DNA from: JACCSI01 sp963815285
Lineage (GTDB): Bacteria; Acidobacteriota; Vicinamibacteria; Vicinamibacterales; UBA2999
DNA length: 64,000 nt
Reading direction: 5' to 3'
Assembly: GCA_963815285.1 (NCBI GenBank)
Contig: CAWFGB010000009.1
Span: forward strand, 349,747 to 413,746
The first letter of the stretch is position 1. The number at the start of each line of letters is the position of its first letter. Positions 7,123 through 15,274 of this stretch are shown piece after piece. A program made the translations under genes and the position numbers. The notes under the pieces are model-generated. The model did no database searches. It worked only from the letters and a program-made list of their open reading frames with translations, and was not told the DNA's origin.

Positions 7123-9906
7123 TTTCGGGAGGAGGGTCCCGCCGCCGAAGCTCATTCGCTCAGGGGTCGGGCCGCCGGCCATCACTCGGACGGCGCAGTA
7201 CTTGAACTCGGGTATCTTGCCGAATGGATCGAGCACCGGGTTGGTCAGAAGGTTCGCTGCCGCTTCGTAGTAGCAGAACGGCACGAACACCGCGCCGCGC
7301 GGCATTCCATCGTCTGCGCGCGCGTAGAGCGAGATGCTGCCGCGTCGCGAAGCGATCGTCACAATGCCGCCCGGTGCGACGCCGAAGCCGTCGAGATCCA
7401 AGGGATGCACCGAGGCGACGGGCTCCGGTTCGATGTAGTCAAGCGTGGCGGCACGCCGCGTCATCGCGCCCGTGTGCCAGTGTTCCAGCTGACGTCCGGT
7501 GATGAGCACCGTCGGGTACTCAGCGTCCGGCCGCTCGTCGGCGCGAATGAGATCCGCCGGCACGAATCTGCCGCGACCGTTTGGGGTGGGGAAGCGATCG
7601 ATGAAGACCACCGGATCCCCAGGATCTCCTTCCTTGACGCATGGGTACGTAACAGATGACTCGCGTTCCAGGCGTTCCCACGTAATCCCCGCGATGGAAT
7701 CCATGCACGCGCGCATCTCATCGAACACTTCGCGCGGGTGGCTGTAGTGCCAGTCCAGTCCCATGCGGCGGCCCATCTCCACGAGCAGCCAGAAATCCTC
7801 CTTCGCACTGCCGGGGGCCTCAATCGCCTTGCGTCCGAGCTGGACCATGCGATCCGTGTTCGTGACCGTGCCAACCTTCTCGGGCCAGGCGGTGGCCGGC
7901 AGCACAACGTCGGCAAGATATGCCGTCTCGGTGAGGAAGATGTCCTGCACCACCAGGTGATCCAGCGTCGCAAGTGCCTCACGCGCGTGATCGACGTCGG
8001 GATCAGACATCGCCGGGTTTTCGCCCATGATGTACATGCCGCGGATCTGCCGCTTCTTCGCCGCCTGCATGATCTCGACGACAGTCAGGCCCGGATCCGG
8101 ATCGAGGTCGACCTGCCACAGTCGTTCGAAGCGCGCGCGTGCCTCGGGCGTGTTGACGCGCTGATAGTCGGGATAAAACATCGGGATCAGTCCCGAGTCC
8201 GACGCGCCCTGCACGTTGTTCTGACCGCGTAATGGATGGAGGCCCGAACCGGGCTTGCCAATCTGGCCTGTAGAGAGCGCCAGCGCGATGAGGCACCGCG
8301 CGTTGTCCGTGCCGTGCACGTGCTGCGAGATCCCCATGCCCCAGAGGATCATCGACCCCCTCGAGGTCGCGTAGAGCCGCGCGACCTCGCGAATCGTCTG
8401 CGCGTCGATGCCGCAGATCGGCGCCATCGCCTCGGGCGAATACTTCTGCACGTTCTCCGCAAGCTCGGCATACCCGGACGTGCGATCACGCACGAACGCC
8501 TCGTCCACGAGGCCTTCCTCGACGATGACGTGGAGCATGGCATTCAGCAACGCGACGTCGGTGTCGGGGTGGAACTGCAGGTAATGCGCGGCATGACGAG
8601 CGAGATCGCTGCGGCGAGGGTCAGCGACGATCAGCGTGGCGCCGGACTTGGCGGCGTTCTTGATCCACGTGGCCGCGACCGGATGATTCATCGTCGGGTT
8701 TGCGCCGATGACGAAAATGACTTCAGCCTGCGCGACGTCGCGCACCTGGTTCGACACCGCGCCCGAGTTGATGCCCTCCATGAGCGCTGCCACGCTCGAC
8801 GCGTGGCAGAGCCGCGTGCAGTGATCGACGTTGTTCGAACCGAACCCGGTCCGCACCAGCTTCTGAAACAGGTAGGCCTCTTCGTTGGTGCCCTTGGCCG
8901 ATCCGAAGCCGGCGAGTGCACGCCGGCCATGCTGGTCGCGAATGCGCCGCAGCCCGTGGGCGGCTGCGTCCAGCGCCTCGTCCCACGTTGCCTCGCGGAA
9001 AACGTCGCGCCAATTGTCAGGATCGACGACGAAGTCCTTGTGCTTAGGGGCGGCTGTCTTGCGCAGCAGCGGCGTGGTCAACCGGTGACGATGGTGTGCG
9101 TAGTCGAAGCCGTAGCGGCCCTTGACGCAAAGCCGACTGGAGTTAGCCGGACCATCCTTGCCCTGGACGAAAAGAATTCGATCCTCCTTCACGTGATAAG
9201 TGAGCTGGCATCCGACCCCGCAATACGGGCAGACGGAATCGACGGTTCTGTCGGGCACGACCAGGGCAACGTCACGCGCCGGCATCAGGGCCCCGGTCGG
9301 ACACGCCTGCACGCACTCACCGCAAGCGACACAGGTCGAGTTGCCCATCGGATCGTCGAGATCGAATACGATCTTCGACCTGCCGCCGCGAAATGCGTAG
9401 CCGATGACATCGTTGACCTGTTCTTCGCGGCAGGCCCGAACGCATCGCGTGCACTGGATGCAGGCGTCCAGGTGGACGGCGATCGCGGGATGTGAGAGGT
9501 CCTCGACCGGCTGCGGACGAGCGCGGAACCGCGGTTTGCCGACCCCCATTTTCCTGGCCCAGTAATCAAGCTCGGAATGACGCGTGTAAGACGTCTCCGG
9601 CACGTCCGCCAGCAGCAACTCGATGGTCATCTTCTGGCTGGCCACGGCACGAGCGCTTCCGGTCGCGACCTCCATTCCGTCCGTCGGATAGCGGCAGCAC
9701 GACGGCGCCAGCACACGCTCGCCCTTGATTTCGACCATGCAGGCGCGGCAGTTGCCGTCCGCGCGCATGCCCTCCATGTAACAGAGCCGCGGAATCTCGA
9801 TGCCTGCGGCGTCGGCAATCTCGATGATGGTGCGATCGGCGGGCGTCACGACCGTCTGCCCGTTGAGCGTGAACTCGACCATGGATGCCGCGAGCTTCTG
9901 GTGCAT
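7081..9906 (-). CDS. fdhF: Formate dehydrogenase alpha subunit, Mo/W-bisPGD type with NuoG-like N-terminus
   Basis: This 941-residue catalytic subunit oxidises formate to CO2. From the N-terminus it has a 2Fe-2S plant-type ferredoxin domain (RLCYMEGMRADGNCRACMVE), a CIQCTRCVRAC cluster motif, CVACGECVQACP, a CPYCGVGC 4Fe-4S motif and the molybdopterin domains. The catalytic position is cysteine in DHCTRLCHASSV (near residue 365), not selenocysteine. The start at 9906 has AGGAGGTGG upstream and overlaps the stop of the beta subunit by one base (TGATG), so the two are coupled. The architecture matches cytoplasmic NAD-linked formate dehydrogenases. The last 13 residues (HEGHEGHEETTRG) come from a dispersed DNA repeat and are unlikely to be conserved. 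Confidence 0.93.
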   Translation of the reverse strand: MHQKLAASMVEFTLNGQTVVTPADRTIIEIADAAGIEIPRLCYMEGMRADGNCRACMVEIKGERVLAPSCCRYPTDGMEVATGSARAVASQKMTIELLLADVPETSYTRHSELDYWARKMGVGKPRFRARPQPVEDLSHPAIAVHLDACIQCTRCVRACREEQVNDVIGYAFRGGRSKIVFDLDDPMGNSTCVACGECVQACPTGALMPARDVALVVPDRTVDSVCPYCGVGCQLTYHVKEDRILFVQGKDGPANSSRLCVKGRYGFDYAHHRHRLTTPLLRKTAAPKHKDFVVDPDNWRDVFREATWDEALDAAAHGLRRIRDQHGRRALAGFGSAKGTNEEAYLFQKLVRTGFGSNNVDHCTRLCHASSVAALMEGINSGAVSNQVRDVAQAEVIFVIGANPTMNHPVAATWIKNAAKSGATLIVADPRRSDLARHAAHYLQFHPDTDVALLNAMLHVIVEEGLVDEAFVRDRTSGYAELAENVQKYSPEAMAPICGIDAQTIREVARLYATSRGSMILWGMGISQHVHGTDNARCLIALALSTGQIGKPGSGLHPLRGQNNVQGASDSGLIPMFYPDYQRVNTPEARARFERLWQVDLDPDPGLTVVEIMQAAKKRQIRGMYIMGENPAMSDPDVDHAREALATLDHLVVQDIFLTETAYLADVVLPATAWPEKVGTVTNTDRMVQLGRKAIEAPGSAKEDFWLLVEMGRRMGLDWHYSHPREVFDEMRACMDSIAGITWERLERESSVTYPCVKEGDPGDPVVFIDRFPTPNGRGRFVPADLIRADERPDAEYPTVLITGRQLEHWHTGAMTRRAATLDYIEPEPVASVHPLDLDGFGVAPGGIVTIASRRGSISLYARADDGMPRGAVFVPFCYYEAAANLLTNPVLDPFGKIPEFKYCAVRVMAGGPTPERMSFGGGTLLPKHEGHEGHEETTRG

Positions 9907-11639
9907 CAGTCCACCTCCTGCGGGAAGTACTTGAGGACAGATAGCACCGGGTTCGGCGCCGCCTGGCCCAGACCGCAGATCGAAGCGTCGATCATCGCTT
10001 GCGACAGCTCCTGCAACAGCGGTTTGTCCCACCGCCGCTCGTGCATGAGGTGCAGGGCCTTCTCGGTGCCAACGCGGCAGGGCGTGCATTGCCCGCACGA
10101 TTCCTCGGCAAAGAACTTCATGAGGTTGCGGGCGGCGGCTGTCGCCCTATCCTGGTCGGACAACACGACAATGGCAGCCGAACCGATGAAGCAGCCGTAC
10201 GGCACGAGCGTGTCGAAGTCGAGCGGGACGTTGGCCAGCGAGGCAGGCAGAATGCCGCCAGACGCGCCACCAGGTAGATATCCGTAGAGCGTATGCCCCT
10301 CGAGCATGCCGCCGCAGTACTCGTCGATGAGCTCCTGCAGCGTGATACCGGCGGGAGCGACGTGGACGCCCGGTGTATTGACGCGCCCGCTCACCGAAAA
10401 CGAACGTAATCCCTTGCGGCCATGGCGCCCATGTCCTGTGAACCAGGCGGGGCCCCTCTCGACGATGTCGCGGACCCAATGGAGCGTTTCCATGTTGTGC
10501 TCGAGCGTCGGCCGGCCGAATAGGCCGACCTGGGCCACATAAGGCGGACGGAGTCGCGGCTCACCCCGTTTGCCCTCGATCGATTCGATCATCGCGGACT
10601 CTTCGCCGCAGATGTAGGCGCCCGCCCCGCGGCGAAGGTGGAACGCCGGAATCGCACAGGGAGGGTTTGCCTGCAGCGCAGCGAGTTCGCGCTCGAGGAT
10701 GGCGCGGCAGCCATGATATTCGTCGCGCAGGTAGATGTAGACGGCATCAATGCCAACGGCCCAGGCGGCGACGATGGCGCCTTCGAGGAAACGATGTGGA
10801 TCGCGTTCCAGGTAATAGCGATCCTTGAACGTGCCCGGCTCGCCCTCGTCGATGTTGATCGCCATCAGGCGCGGGGCCGGTTCCGCGGCGACGATCTTCC
10901 ACTTTCGGCCGGCGGGGAAGCCGGCGCCACCGAGACCGCGCAGGCCCGAATCCTCCATCAACGCGATCACATCGGCTGCGGTTCGTTCGCCGCTCACGCA
11001 GGAGACAGCCAGCGTGTAGCCTCCGGCAGCACGGTACGCGGCGTAGTCGACATGCCGCGGTGTCACGGCGGGATTCGACATGTCGTGCGCGACCGCACCT
11101 TGACGGACCAACGCGTCAACTTTTTCCGCGGACGCATGCGGCACAGGATTCTGGCCGACAATGGCGACCGGTGCCGTTTCGCAGCGGCCCACGCAGGGTG
11201 CGTGCAGGACGCGGACGTTGGTCCCGAGCAACCCCGGCAGCGTGTTCAGCAATTCACGAGACCCCGCCAGGTCACAGGCGATCGAATCGCACACCCGGAC
11301 CGTAATTCGTGGGGGCAGGGCGTCGCCATCCTTCACGACGTCGAAGTGGTGATAGAACGTGGCCACCTCGTAGACTTCGGCCATGGCCATCTTCATCTCG
11401 GCCGCGAGCGCGACCAGATGCGCGGCTGAGAGGCATCCGAAGCGATCCTGGATCCGGTGCAGGTGCTCGATCAGCAGATCGCGACGTCGAGGTGCGTCGC
11501 CCAGCAGCGCCACGATGTCCTCTCGCGCGCGAGGGTCGACCGCACGGCCCTTGGGCGTCCCGCGGACGCGAGAACGCTTGGCGTTGGGCGCCTTTCCAGA
11601 TGACGGCCCCGGCGGAGGAGACGAGGAGCGATGACTCAT
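9906..11639 (-). CDS. Formate dehydrogenase beta subunit, fused NuoE/NuoF-like diaphorase
   Basis: The 577-residue protein joins two complex I-like modules. Residues of about 40-185 form the NuoE-like thioredoxin-fold domain with a 2Fe-2S cluster (CDSIAC and CVGRC). The rest is NuoF-like: GLGGAGFPAGRKW binds FMN and NADH, GAGAYICGEESA follows, and ESCGQCTPCRVG with a distal cysteine in SICGLG binds a 4Fe-4S cluster. It passes electrons from formate oxidation to NAD+. I chose ATG 11639 (MSHRSS); ATG 11675 is in frame further upstream. The first 35 residues are a basic, disordered extension. The separate gamma and beta subunits of other Fds-type enzymes are here one polypeptide. Confidence 0.92.
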   Translation of the reverse strand: MSHRSSSPPPGPSSGKAPNAKRSRVRGTPKGRAVDPRAREDIVALLGDAPRRRDLLIEHLHRIQDRFGCLSAAHLVALAAEMKMAMAEVYEVATFYHHFDVVKDGDALPPRITVRVCDSIACDLAGSRELLNTLPGLLGTNVRVLHAPCVGRCETAPVAIVGQNPVPHASAEKVDALVRQGAVAHDMSNPAVTPRHVDYAAYRAAGGYTLAVSCVSGERTAADVIALMEDSGLRGLGGAGFPAGRKWKIVAAEPAPRLMAINIDEGEPGTFKDRYYLERDPHRFLEGAIVAAWAVGIDAVYIYLRDEYHGCRAILERELAALQANPPCAIPAFHLRRGAGAYICGEESAMIESIEGKRGEPRLRPPYVAQVGLFGRPTLEHNMETLHWVRDIVERGPAWFTGHGRHGRKGLRSFSVSGRVNTPGVHVAPAGITLQELIDEYCGGMLEGHTLYGYLPGGASGGILPASLANVPLDFDTLVPYGCFIGSAAIVVLSDQDRATAAARNLMKFFAEESCGQCTPCRVGTEKALHLMHERRWDKPLLQELSQAMIDASICGLGQAAPNPVLSVLKYFPQEVD

Positions 11640-11708
11640 CGGTAGACCAGTCGCGTCTGAGGGAGATGCTATCATCGCTAATGATGTGCCCCCCGCGGCG
11701 AGGCGACG
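11640..11708. promoter_or_regulatory. Divergent promoter region between formate dehydrogenase and MoaD/AOR units
   Basis: Only 69 bp separate two divergent metalloenzyme units. The region holds an inverted repeat ATCAT-CGCTA-ATGAT (11671-11685), a possible operator, and a -10-like TATCAT at 11670-11675 toward the MoaD gene. The exact promoters and the regulator are not identifiable from the sequence. Confidence 0.45.
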
Positions 11709-11963
11709 ATGCACGTTGAGTTCCTGGGCATTGCTCGCGAACGCGCTGGCCTCTCTGAACTCCAGATCGAGGCGGAGACCCTCGGGCAAGTGCTCGATGC
11801 GCTGGCGGCCAGATTCCCGCGCTTGCGAGATCTCGTCACCGACGGGCGCCTGCATCCGTCTCTCGCGGCCAGCTTGAACACCGACCTGTTCATCAGCGAT
11901 CGGGCGACGCGTCTGACGAGCGACGATCGTCTGCTGATCCTTTCCGCCGACGCCGGGGGTTGA
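11709..11963 (+). CDS. MoaD/ThiS-family sulfur carrier protein
   Basis: An 84-residue beta-grasp protein that ends in Gly-Gly (ADAGG), the C-terminus that is thiocarboxylated when MoaD donates sulfur to make molybdopterin. It begins MHVEFLGIARERAG, typical of MoaD, and has conserved hydrophobic spacing throughout. The stop is seven bases before the aldehyde oxidoreductase start. MoaD-like genes next to AOR genes usually help to make the tungsto-pterin cofactor. No MoaE or MoeB gene is in the window, so it would depend on partners encoded elsewhere. Confidence 0.88.
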   Translation: MHVEFLGIARERAGLSELQIEAETLGQVLDALAARFPRLRDLVTDGRLHPSLAASLNTDLFISDRATRLTSDDRLLILSADAGG

Positions 11964-11970
11964 GGGCGCT

Positions 11971-13773
11971 ATGCCCTTCGGCTACCACGGCTGTTATCTG
12001 CGGATCGACGTCTCGCGCAGCTCTGCAGAACGGGTTCCGCTCCACGAGTCCGTCCTCCGGCAGTACATCGGCGGCAGTGGCTTGGGCGCGCGCCTCCTGC
12101 TCGACGAACAGGGCGCGACGGCCGATCCGCTCTCGCCCGAAGCCCCGCTGATCTTCGCGTTCAGTCCACTGGTTGGCAGTCCACTCACCACCTCCGCGAA
12201 GTTTGCTGTCGTGAACCGCAGTCCGCTGACCGAGCGGTGCAACGACTCGCTGGCGAGCAGCGGCTTTGCGCTGGCCGGCAAGCAATCGGGTTGCGACGCT
12301 ATCGTGATCATCGGCCGCGCGCCCGCGCCGTCGGTGCTCGTGGTGGACAACGGCGTGGTTCGGCTCGAACCGGCGGACGAGATTATCGACGAAACCTGCC
12401 AGTCCACCGAGGCAACGCTGCGTCGTCAACTTGGAGCCGACTACCGCATCGCGTCAGTCGGCCCGGCGGGCATGCGCGGCGTGCGCTACGCCACGATTTC
12501 GCATGACGGGAGGCACGCGGGTCGCGGCGGCAGCGGGGCGACACTTGGCAGCAAGAACATCAAGGCGCTGGCGGTGCGCGGCACGGCGCGATGCGAATGG
12601 GCGGATCCACGGGCGCTTACCGCGCTGAGCCGTGAGCTGGCGAAGCGGTCCTTGGGACCGGGCACCGCCAAGTACCGAGAGCTGGGAACGGCGACCAACG
12701 TCGAGACGTTCAATCGTTTTGGGACGCTGCCGACCCGTAATTTCCAACGAGGGACGTTCGAGCACGCGGCGAACCTGGCACCGAAACATCTGGGCGTTGA
12801 GCATGCGCACACGCGAGAAAGCTGTGTCGCCTGCACCATCGGTTGCGAGCATCGGTACGAACTGGCCTCGCTGGTCGCGGCGACTGCCACGTCGAATCTT
12901 GCGGAGCCCGGCTCCTCTTCGCGCTCGACGGACGAAGGAAGGCAGGCGAGAGTGGAATACGAGAGCCTGTTCGCTCTCGGCTCGCTCTGCGGCGTCGGTG
13001 ATGGCGACGCCGTTCTGCGGGCGATACTCCGCTGCGACGAGCTCGGCATCGACACCATCAGCGCCGGAGGCACCATCGCCTTTGCGATGGAGTGCGTCGA
13101 GCGCGGCCTGATTGACGAGCCGTGGTTGACGTTCGGCAGCGCCGAGGCGATGCTCGGGGCCATCGAGTTGATTGGACGGCGCGAGGGCGTGGGCCGCCTC
13201 TTGGGCGAAGGCAGTCGTCGCGCCGCGTTGACCATCGGTCACGGCAGCATCGCGTTTGCGCCTCAGGTGAAGGGTCTGGAGATTCCTGGCTACGAGCCGC
13301 GTGCGCTGCAGACCATGGCGCTTGGGTTCGCCGTGGGGGCGCGCGGCGCCGATCACAACCGAAGCGGCGCATATGAGGTGGATTTCTCAGGCAAGGCCGA
13401 TCGCCGGCACGCTACGCTGGAGTCCGTCCGGCACGCCATCGACACCGAGGATCGCGCGGCGCTGATGGACTCGCTGATTGTCTGCAAGTTCCTGCGCGGG
13501 GTGTTCTCCGACTTCCACGCCGAGGCTGCGGAGATGCTGCGTGCGGTCACGGGCTGGGACGTCACAGCCGACGAGCTGCGCGACACCGCGCGACGAATAG
13601 TGAGCGCGAAGCAGCAGTTCAACCGACTGGCCGGGTGGACCGCGGAGGAGGACACATTGCCAGACCGGTTCTTCGACGATCCGCTGCCAAACGATCCGAC
13701 CGCCACGCTGACACGCGCGCAGCTCCAGGCGCTCGTCGACGAATACCACCGCCAGAGGGACGCCGAATCGTAA
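11971..13773 (+). CDS. aor: Aldehyde:ferredoxin oxidoreductase family, tungsten enzyme
   Basis: The 600-residue protein matches the AOR family, which oxidises aldehydes to carboxylic acids (or the reverse) using a tungsten bis-pterin and one 4Fe-4S cluster. The N-terminal domain has the family features YIGGSGLGARLL and NRSPLTERCNDSLASSG for pterin binding. The cluster ligands are visible as CVACTIGC (near residue 285) with the last cysteine in LIVCKFLRG near 500. Other typical segments are GIDTISAGG and GLEIPGYEPRALQTMALGFAVGARGADHNRSGAYE. Length is normal. The substrate cannot be told. Cotranscribed with the MoaD-like gene and divergent from formate dehydrogenase, it may share the low-potential electron economy of that enzyme. 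Confidence 0.9.
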   Translation: MPFGYHGCYLRIDVSRSSAERVPLHESVLRQYIGGSGLGARLLLDEQGATADPLSPEAPLIFAFSPLVGSPLTTSAKFAVVNRSPLTERCNDSLASSGFALAGKQSGCDAIVIIGRAPAPSVLVVDNGVVRLEPADEIIDETCQSTEATLRRQLGADYRIASVGPAGMRGVRYATISHDGRHAGRGGSGATLGSKNIKALAVRGTARCEWADPRALTALSRELAKRSLGPGTAKYRELGTATNVETFNRFGTLPTRNFQRGTFEHAANLAPKHLGVEHAHTRESCVACTIGCEHRYELASLVAATATSNLAEPGSSSRSTDEGRQARVEYESLFALGSLCGVGDGDAVLRAILRCDELGIDTISAGGTIAFAMECVERGLIDEPWLTFGSAEAMLGAIELIGRREGVGRLLGEGSRRAALTIGHGSIAFAPQVKGLEIPGYEPRALQTMALGFAVGARGADHNRSGAYEVDFSGKADRRHATLESVRHAIDTEDRAALMDSLIVCKFLRGVFSDFHAEAAEMLRAVTGWDVTADELRDTARRIVSAKQQFNRLAGWTAEEDTLPDRFFDDPLPNDPTATLTRAQLQALVDEYHRQRDAES

Positions 13774-13790
13774 AGGGGAACAATGGGGGA

Positions 13791-13965
13791 CCACGGGCGA
13801 ACTCACGGGTCCACGGGGTTCGTCCACAGGGTTCCCGGCACAGAGTTCCGTCCAAGGGGTTCACGGGGTTCGTTCACAGGGTTCCTGTGACAGGGTTCCG
13901 TCCACGCGGTTCATGGGGTTCGAGCACGAGGTTCTTCGCTGCACGGTTCCCTTCACCTGGTTCTT
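13791..13965. repeat. Left arm of bipartite short-repeat array, CACRGGGTTC orientation
   Basis: About a dozen degenerate copies of a decamer close to CACGGGGTTC are spaced every 10-17 bases, for example at 13812, 13825, 13862, 13875 and 13925. No open frame with protein-like composition covers it. The orientation is opposite to that of the arm at 14010-14299. Confidence 0.85.
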
Positions 13966-14009
13966 GCCAGGAGGAAACCGCGGCTGGCGACGCTCTACAG
14001 AGATCCACT

Positions 14010-14299
14010 CGAACCCCGGCGTTGGAACCGTGGAACCTCGACGTCGTGACTGGAACCTCGTGGGGAAGCCTCTGCACTCCGGTGCCCGAACTCCGTGCAA
14101 CGAACCTCGGGGCGGCACCCCGTGAACTCCGTGATCGGAACCCAATTCCGGGGAACCCTCGTGAATGAACCACGAGTGGACCAGGTGAATCTGTTGAACT
14201 CCGTGCCCGAACGCCGTGACAGGAACCTCGTGGGGGAACCCCATGAACTCCGTGACGGGAACCCTCGTGACGGGAACGTCGTGAGAGAACCCCGTGATC
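14010..14299. repeat. Right arm of bipartite short-repeat array, GAACCCCGTG orientation
   Basis: About sixteen degenerate copies of GAACCYCGTG, the reverse complement of the left-arm unit, are separated by short variable spacers. A central segment of about 45 bp (13966-14009) with few copies divides the arms. The array ends a few bases before the stop codon of the four-helix-bundle gene. Together with the left arm it fills the 530-bp gap after the AOR gene; I see no gene in that gap. Confidence 0.85.
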
Positions 14300-14306
14300 C
14301 ACCTGC

Positions 14307-14777
14307 CTATGATCTCGGTTCGCGCGGTGGGTCGCCAGTGCGGCGGGGACGCCGCAGCCTTCGCGGGCGCAGTTGTGGTCGGTCCCGGTCCGGTCGTGGA
14401 GGCAAATCCTCTTTGCGAACGCTCCACAAGTACGCGCGCAGGTTCCGGCATGCCGAGTCGGCCCGGACGCAGAGATTGAGGATGTCGCTCGTCGCCGACG
14501 CGCTCAGGAGCGTGCGGCGGTATGCGGCTTCGGTTCGCGTTTGCACCTCCTGCAGCGACGAGATCGCGAAGTCGAGAAAACGCGCAAATTCGCCGGGATA
14601 GTAGCGAACGAATCCCTCAGCGACATCCGACGCCGCGTCCAGAGCCGCGTCATTGAGTTGATCGCAGAATCTGAAATGTCGGGCAAGTGGATCCTTGGAG
14701 GTTTCTCCCTCGACGCGAGTCATCAACTCTTTGCACAGACGAAATGCGGCCAGATCTCGAAAGTGGCGGACTACCAT
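14307..14777 (-). CDS. Four-helix bundle protein, S23 / 23S rRNA intervening-sequence family
   Basis: The 156-residue protein starts MVVRHFRDLAAFRLCKEL, the usual opening of the four-helix bundle (S23/IVP, TIGR02436-like) family, and continues with SDVAEGFVRYYPGEFARFLDFAISSLQE, another family hallmark. A highly basic Arg/Pro-rich C-terminal tail (about residues 120-156) is not part of the core fold. Members occur within 23S rRNA insertions, as DGR accessory proteins (Avd) and as orphans. There is no rRNA or reverse transcriptase nearby, so it is an orphan, with a large repeat array directly behind its stop. The function is unknown. Confidence 0.8.
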   Translation of the reverse strand: MVVRHFRDLAAFRLCKELMTRVEGETSKDPLARHFRFCDQLNDAALDAASDVAEGFVRYYPGEFARFLDFAISSLQEVQTRTEAAYRRTLLSASATSDILNLCVRADSACRNLRAYLWSVRKEDLPPRPDRDRPQLRPRRLRRPRRTGDPPREPRS

Positions 14778-14880
14778 GCCGCACGACGAGGCAGGGAGCT
14801 GCCAGATCGGAACACCGTCACGTGAACGCGATGGAATCGAATTGGAATTCGCGCAAACCCTGTCTGGGAACCCCGTGTTT

Positions 14881-14919
14881 AGCGTCATCTTGACAGTAGT
14901 ATCGTAATGACGCTATCGT
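14881..14919 (+). promoter_or_regulatory. PadR-unit promoter with inverted-repeat operator
   Basis: A perfect inverted repeat AGCGTCAT-N18-ATGACGCT (14881-14888 and 14907-14914) encloses a consensus -35 box TTGACA (14890-14895). An 18-bp spacer leads to TATCGT (14914-14919) as -10, overlapping the right arm. Transcription would start near 14926, just before ATG 14930, giving an almost leaderless message. The position suits autorepression by PadR. Confidence 0.6.
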
Positions 14920-14929
14920 GCCAGCCTCG

Positions 14930-15274
14930 ATGGCCGATGCTATTGCTCGCTTCCTGCCGCTCAAGCCGCTGGTCTTCCAGATTCTGCTCGCGTTAGCAGA
15001 GAGCAAGCGTCACGGCTGGAGCCTGGTCCGCGAAGTGCAACAGCGCTTCGGCGCCGACCGAATCCTGCCGGGCAACTTCTATCGCACGCTCCGCCGGCTT
15101 CGTGCCGACGGGCTTATCGAACTGGCGCCGGGCGACCGGGTCGAGGGCACCGACGAACGGCGGCAGTACTTTCAGCTCACGCCACTCGGCACGCGTGTCG
15201 TGACTGCCGAAGCCGAGCGGCTCAAGGCCTTGGTGATGGACGGCAGAACGCGCCGGCTGCTGCGTGCGAGGTGA
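14930..15274 (+). CDS. PadR family transcriptional regulator
   Basis: A 114-residue winged-helix regulator. It opens LPLKPLVFQILLALAE and has HGWSLVREVQQRFG for the recognition helix region, NFYRTLRRLRADGLIE and the wing RRQYFQLTPLGTRVV. The frame is open from GTG 14918, but that codon lies inside the predicted -10 box, so ATG 14930 is preferred. The stop overlaps the start of the ADOP permease gene, a common arrangement in Acidobacteriota, where PadR-type proteins repress the linked permease. Confidence 0.9.
   Translation: MADAIARFLPLKPLVFQILLALAESKRHGWSLVREVQQRFGADRILPGNFYRTLRRLRADGLIELAPGDRVEGTDERRQYFQLTPLGTRVVTAEAERLKALVMDGRTRRLLRAR

Noticed and set aside
8800..8826. Selenocysteine formate dehydrogenase
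   Set aside because: The catalytic position is encoded by a Cys codon and no in-frame TGA occurs there.
8236..9495. Open frame of 419 codons opposite the formate dehydrogenase gene
   Set aside because: It mirrors codon bias of the real gene on the other strand; composition is Arg/His/Asp-rich and lacks any family motif.
13791..14299. CRISPR array
   Set aside because: Repeats are short and degenerate, spacing is irregular, the arms are inverted and no cas genes are near.
14307..14777. Complete diversity-generating retroelement
   Set aside because: Only an Avd-like fold is present; there is no reverse transcriptase or template/variable repeat pair in the window.
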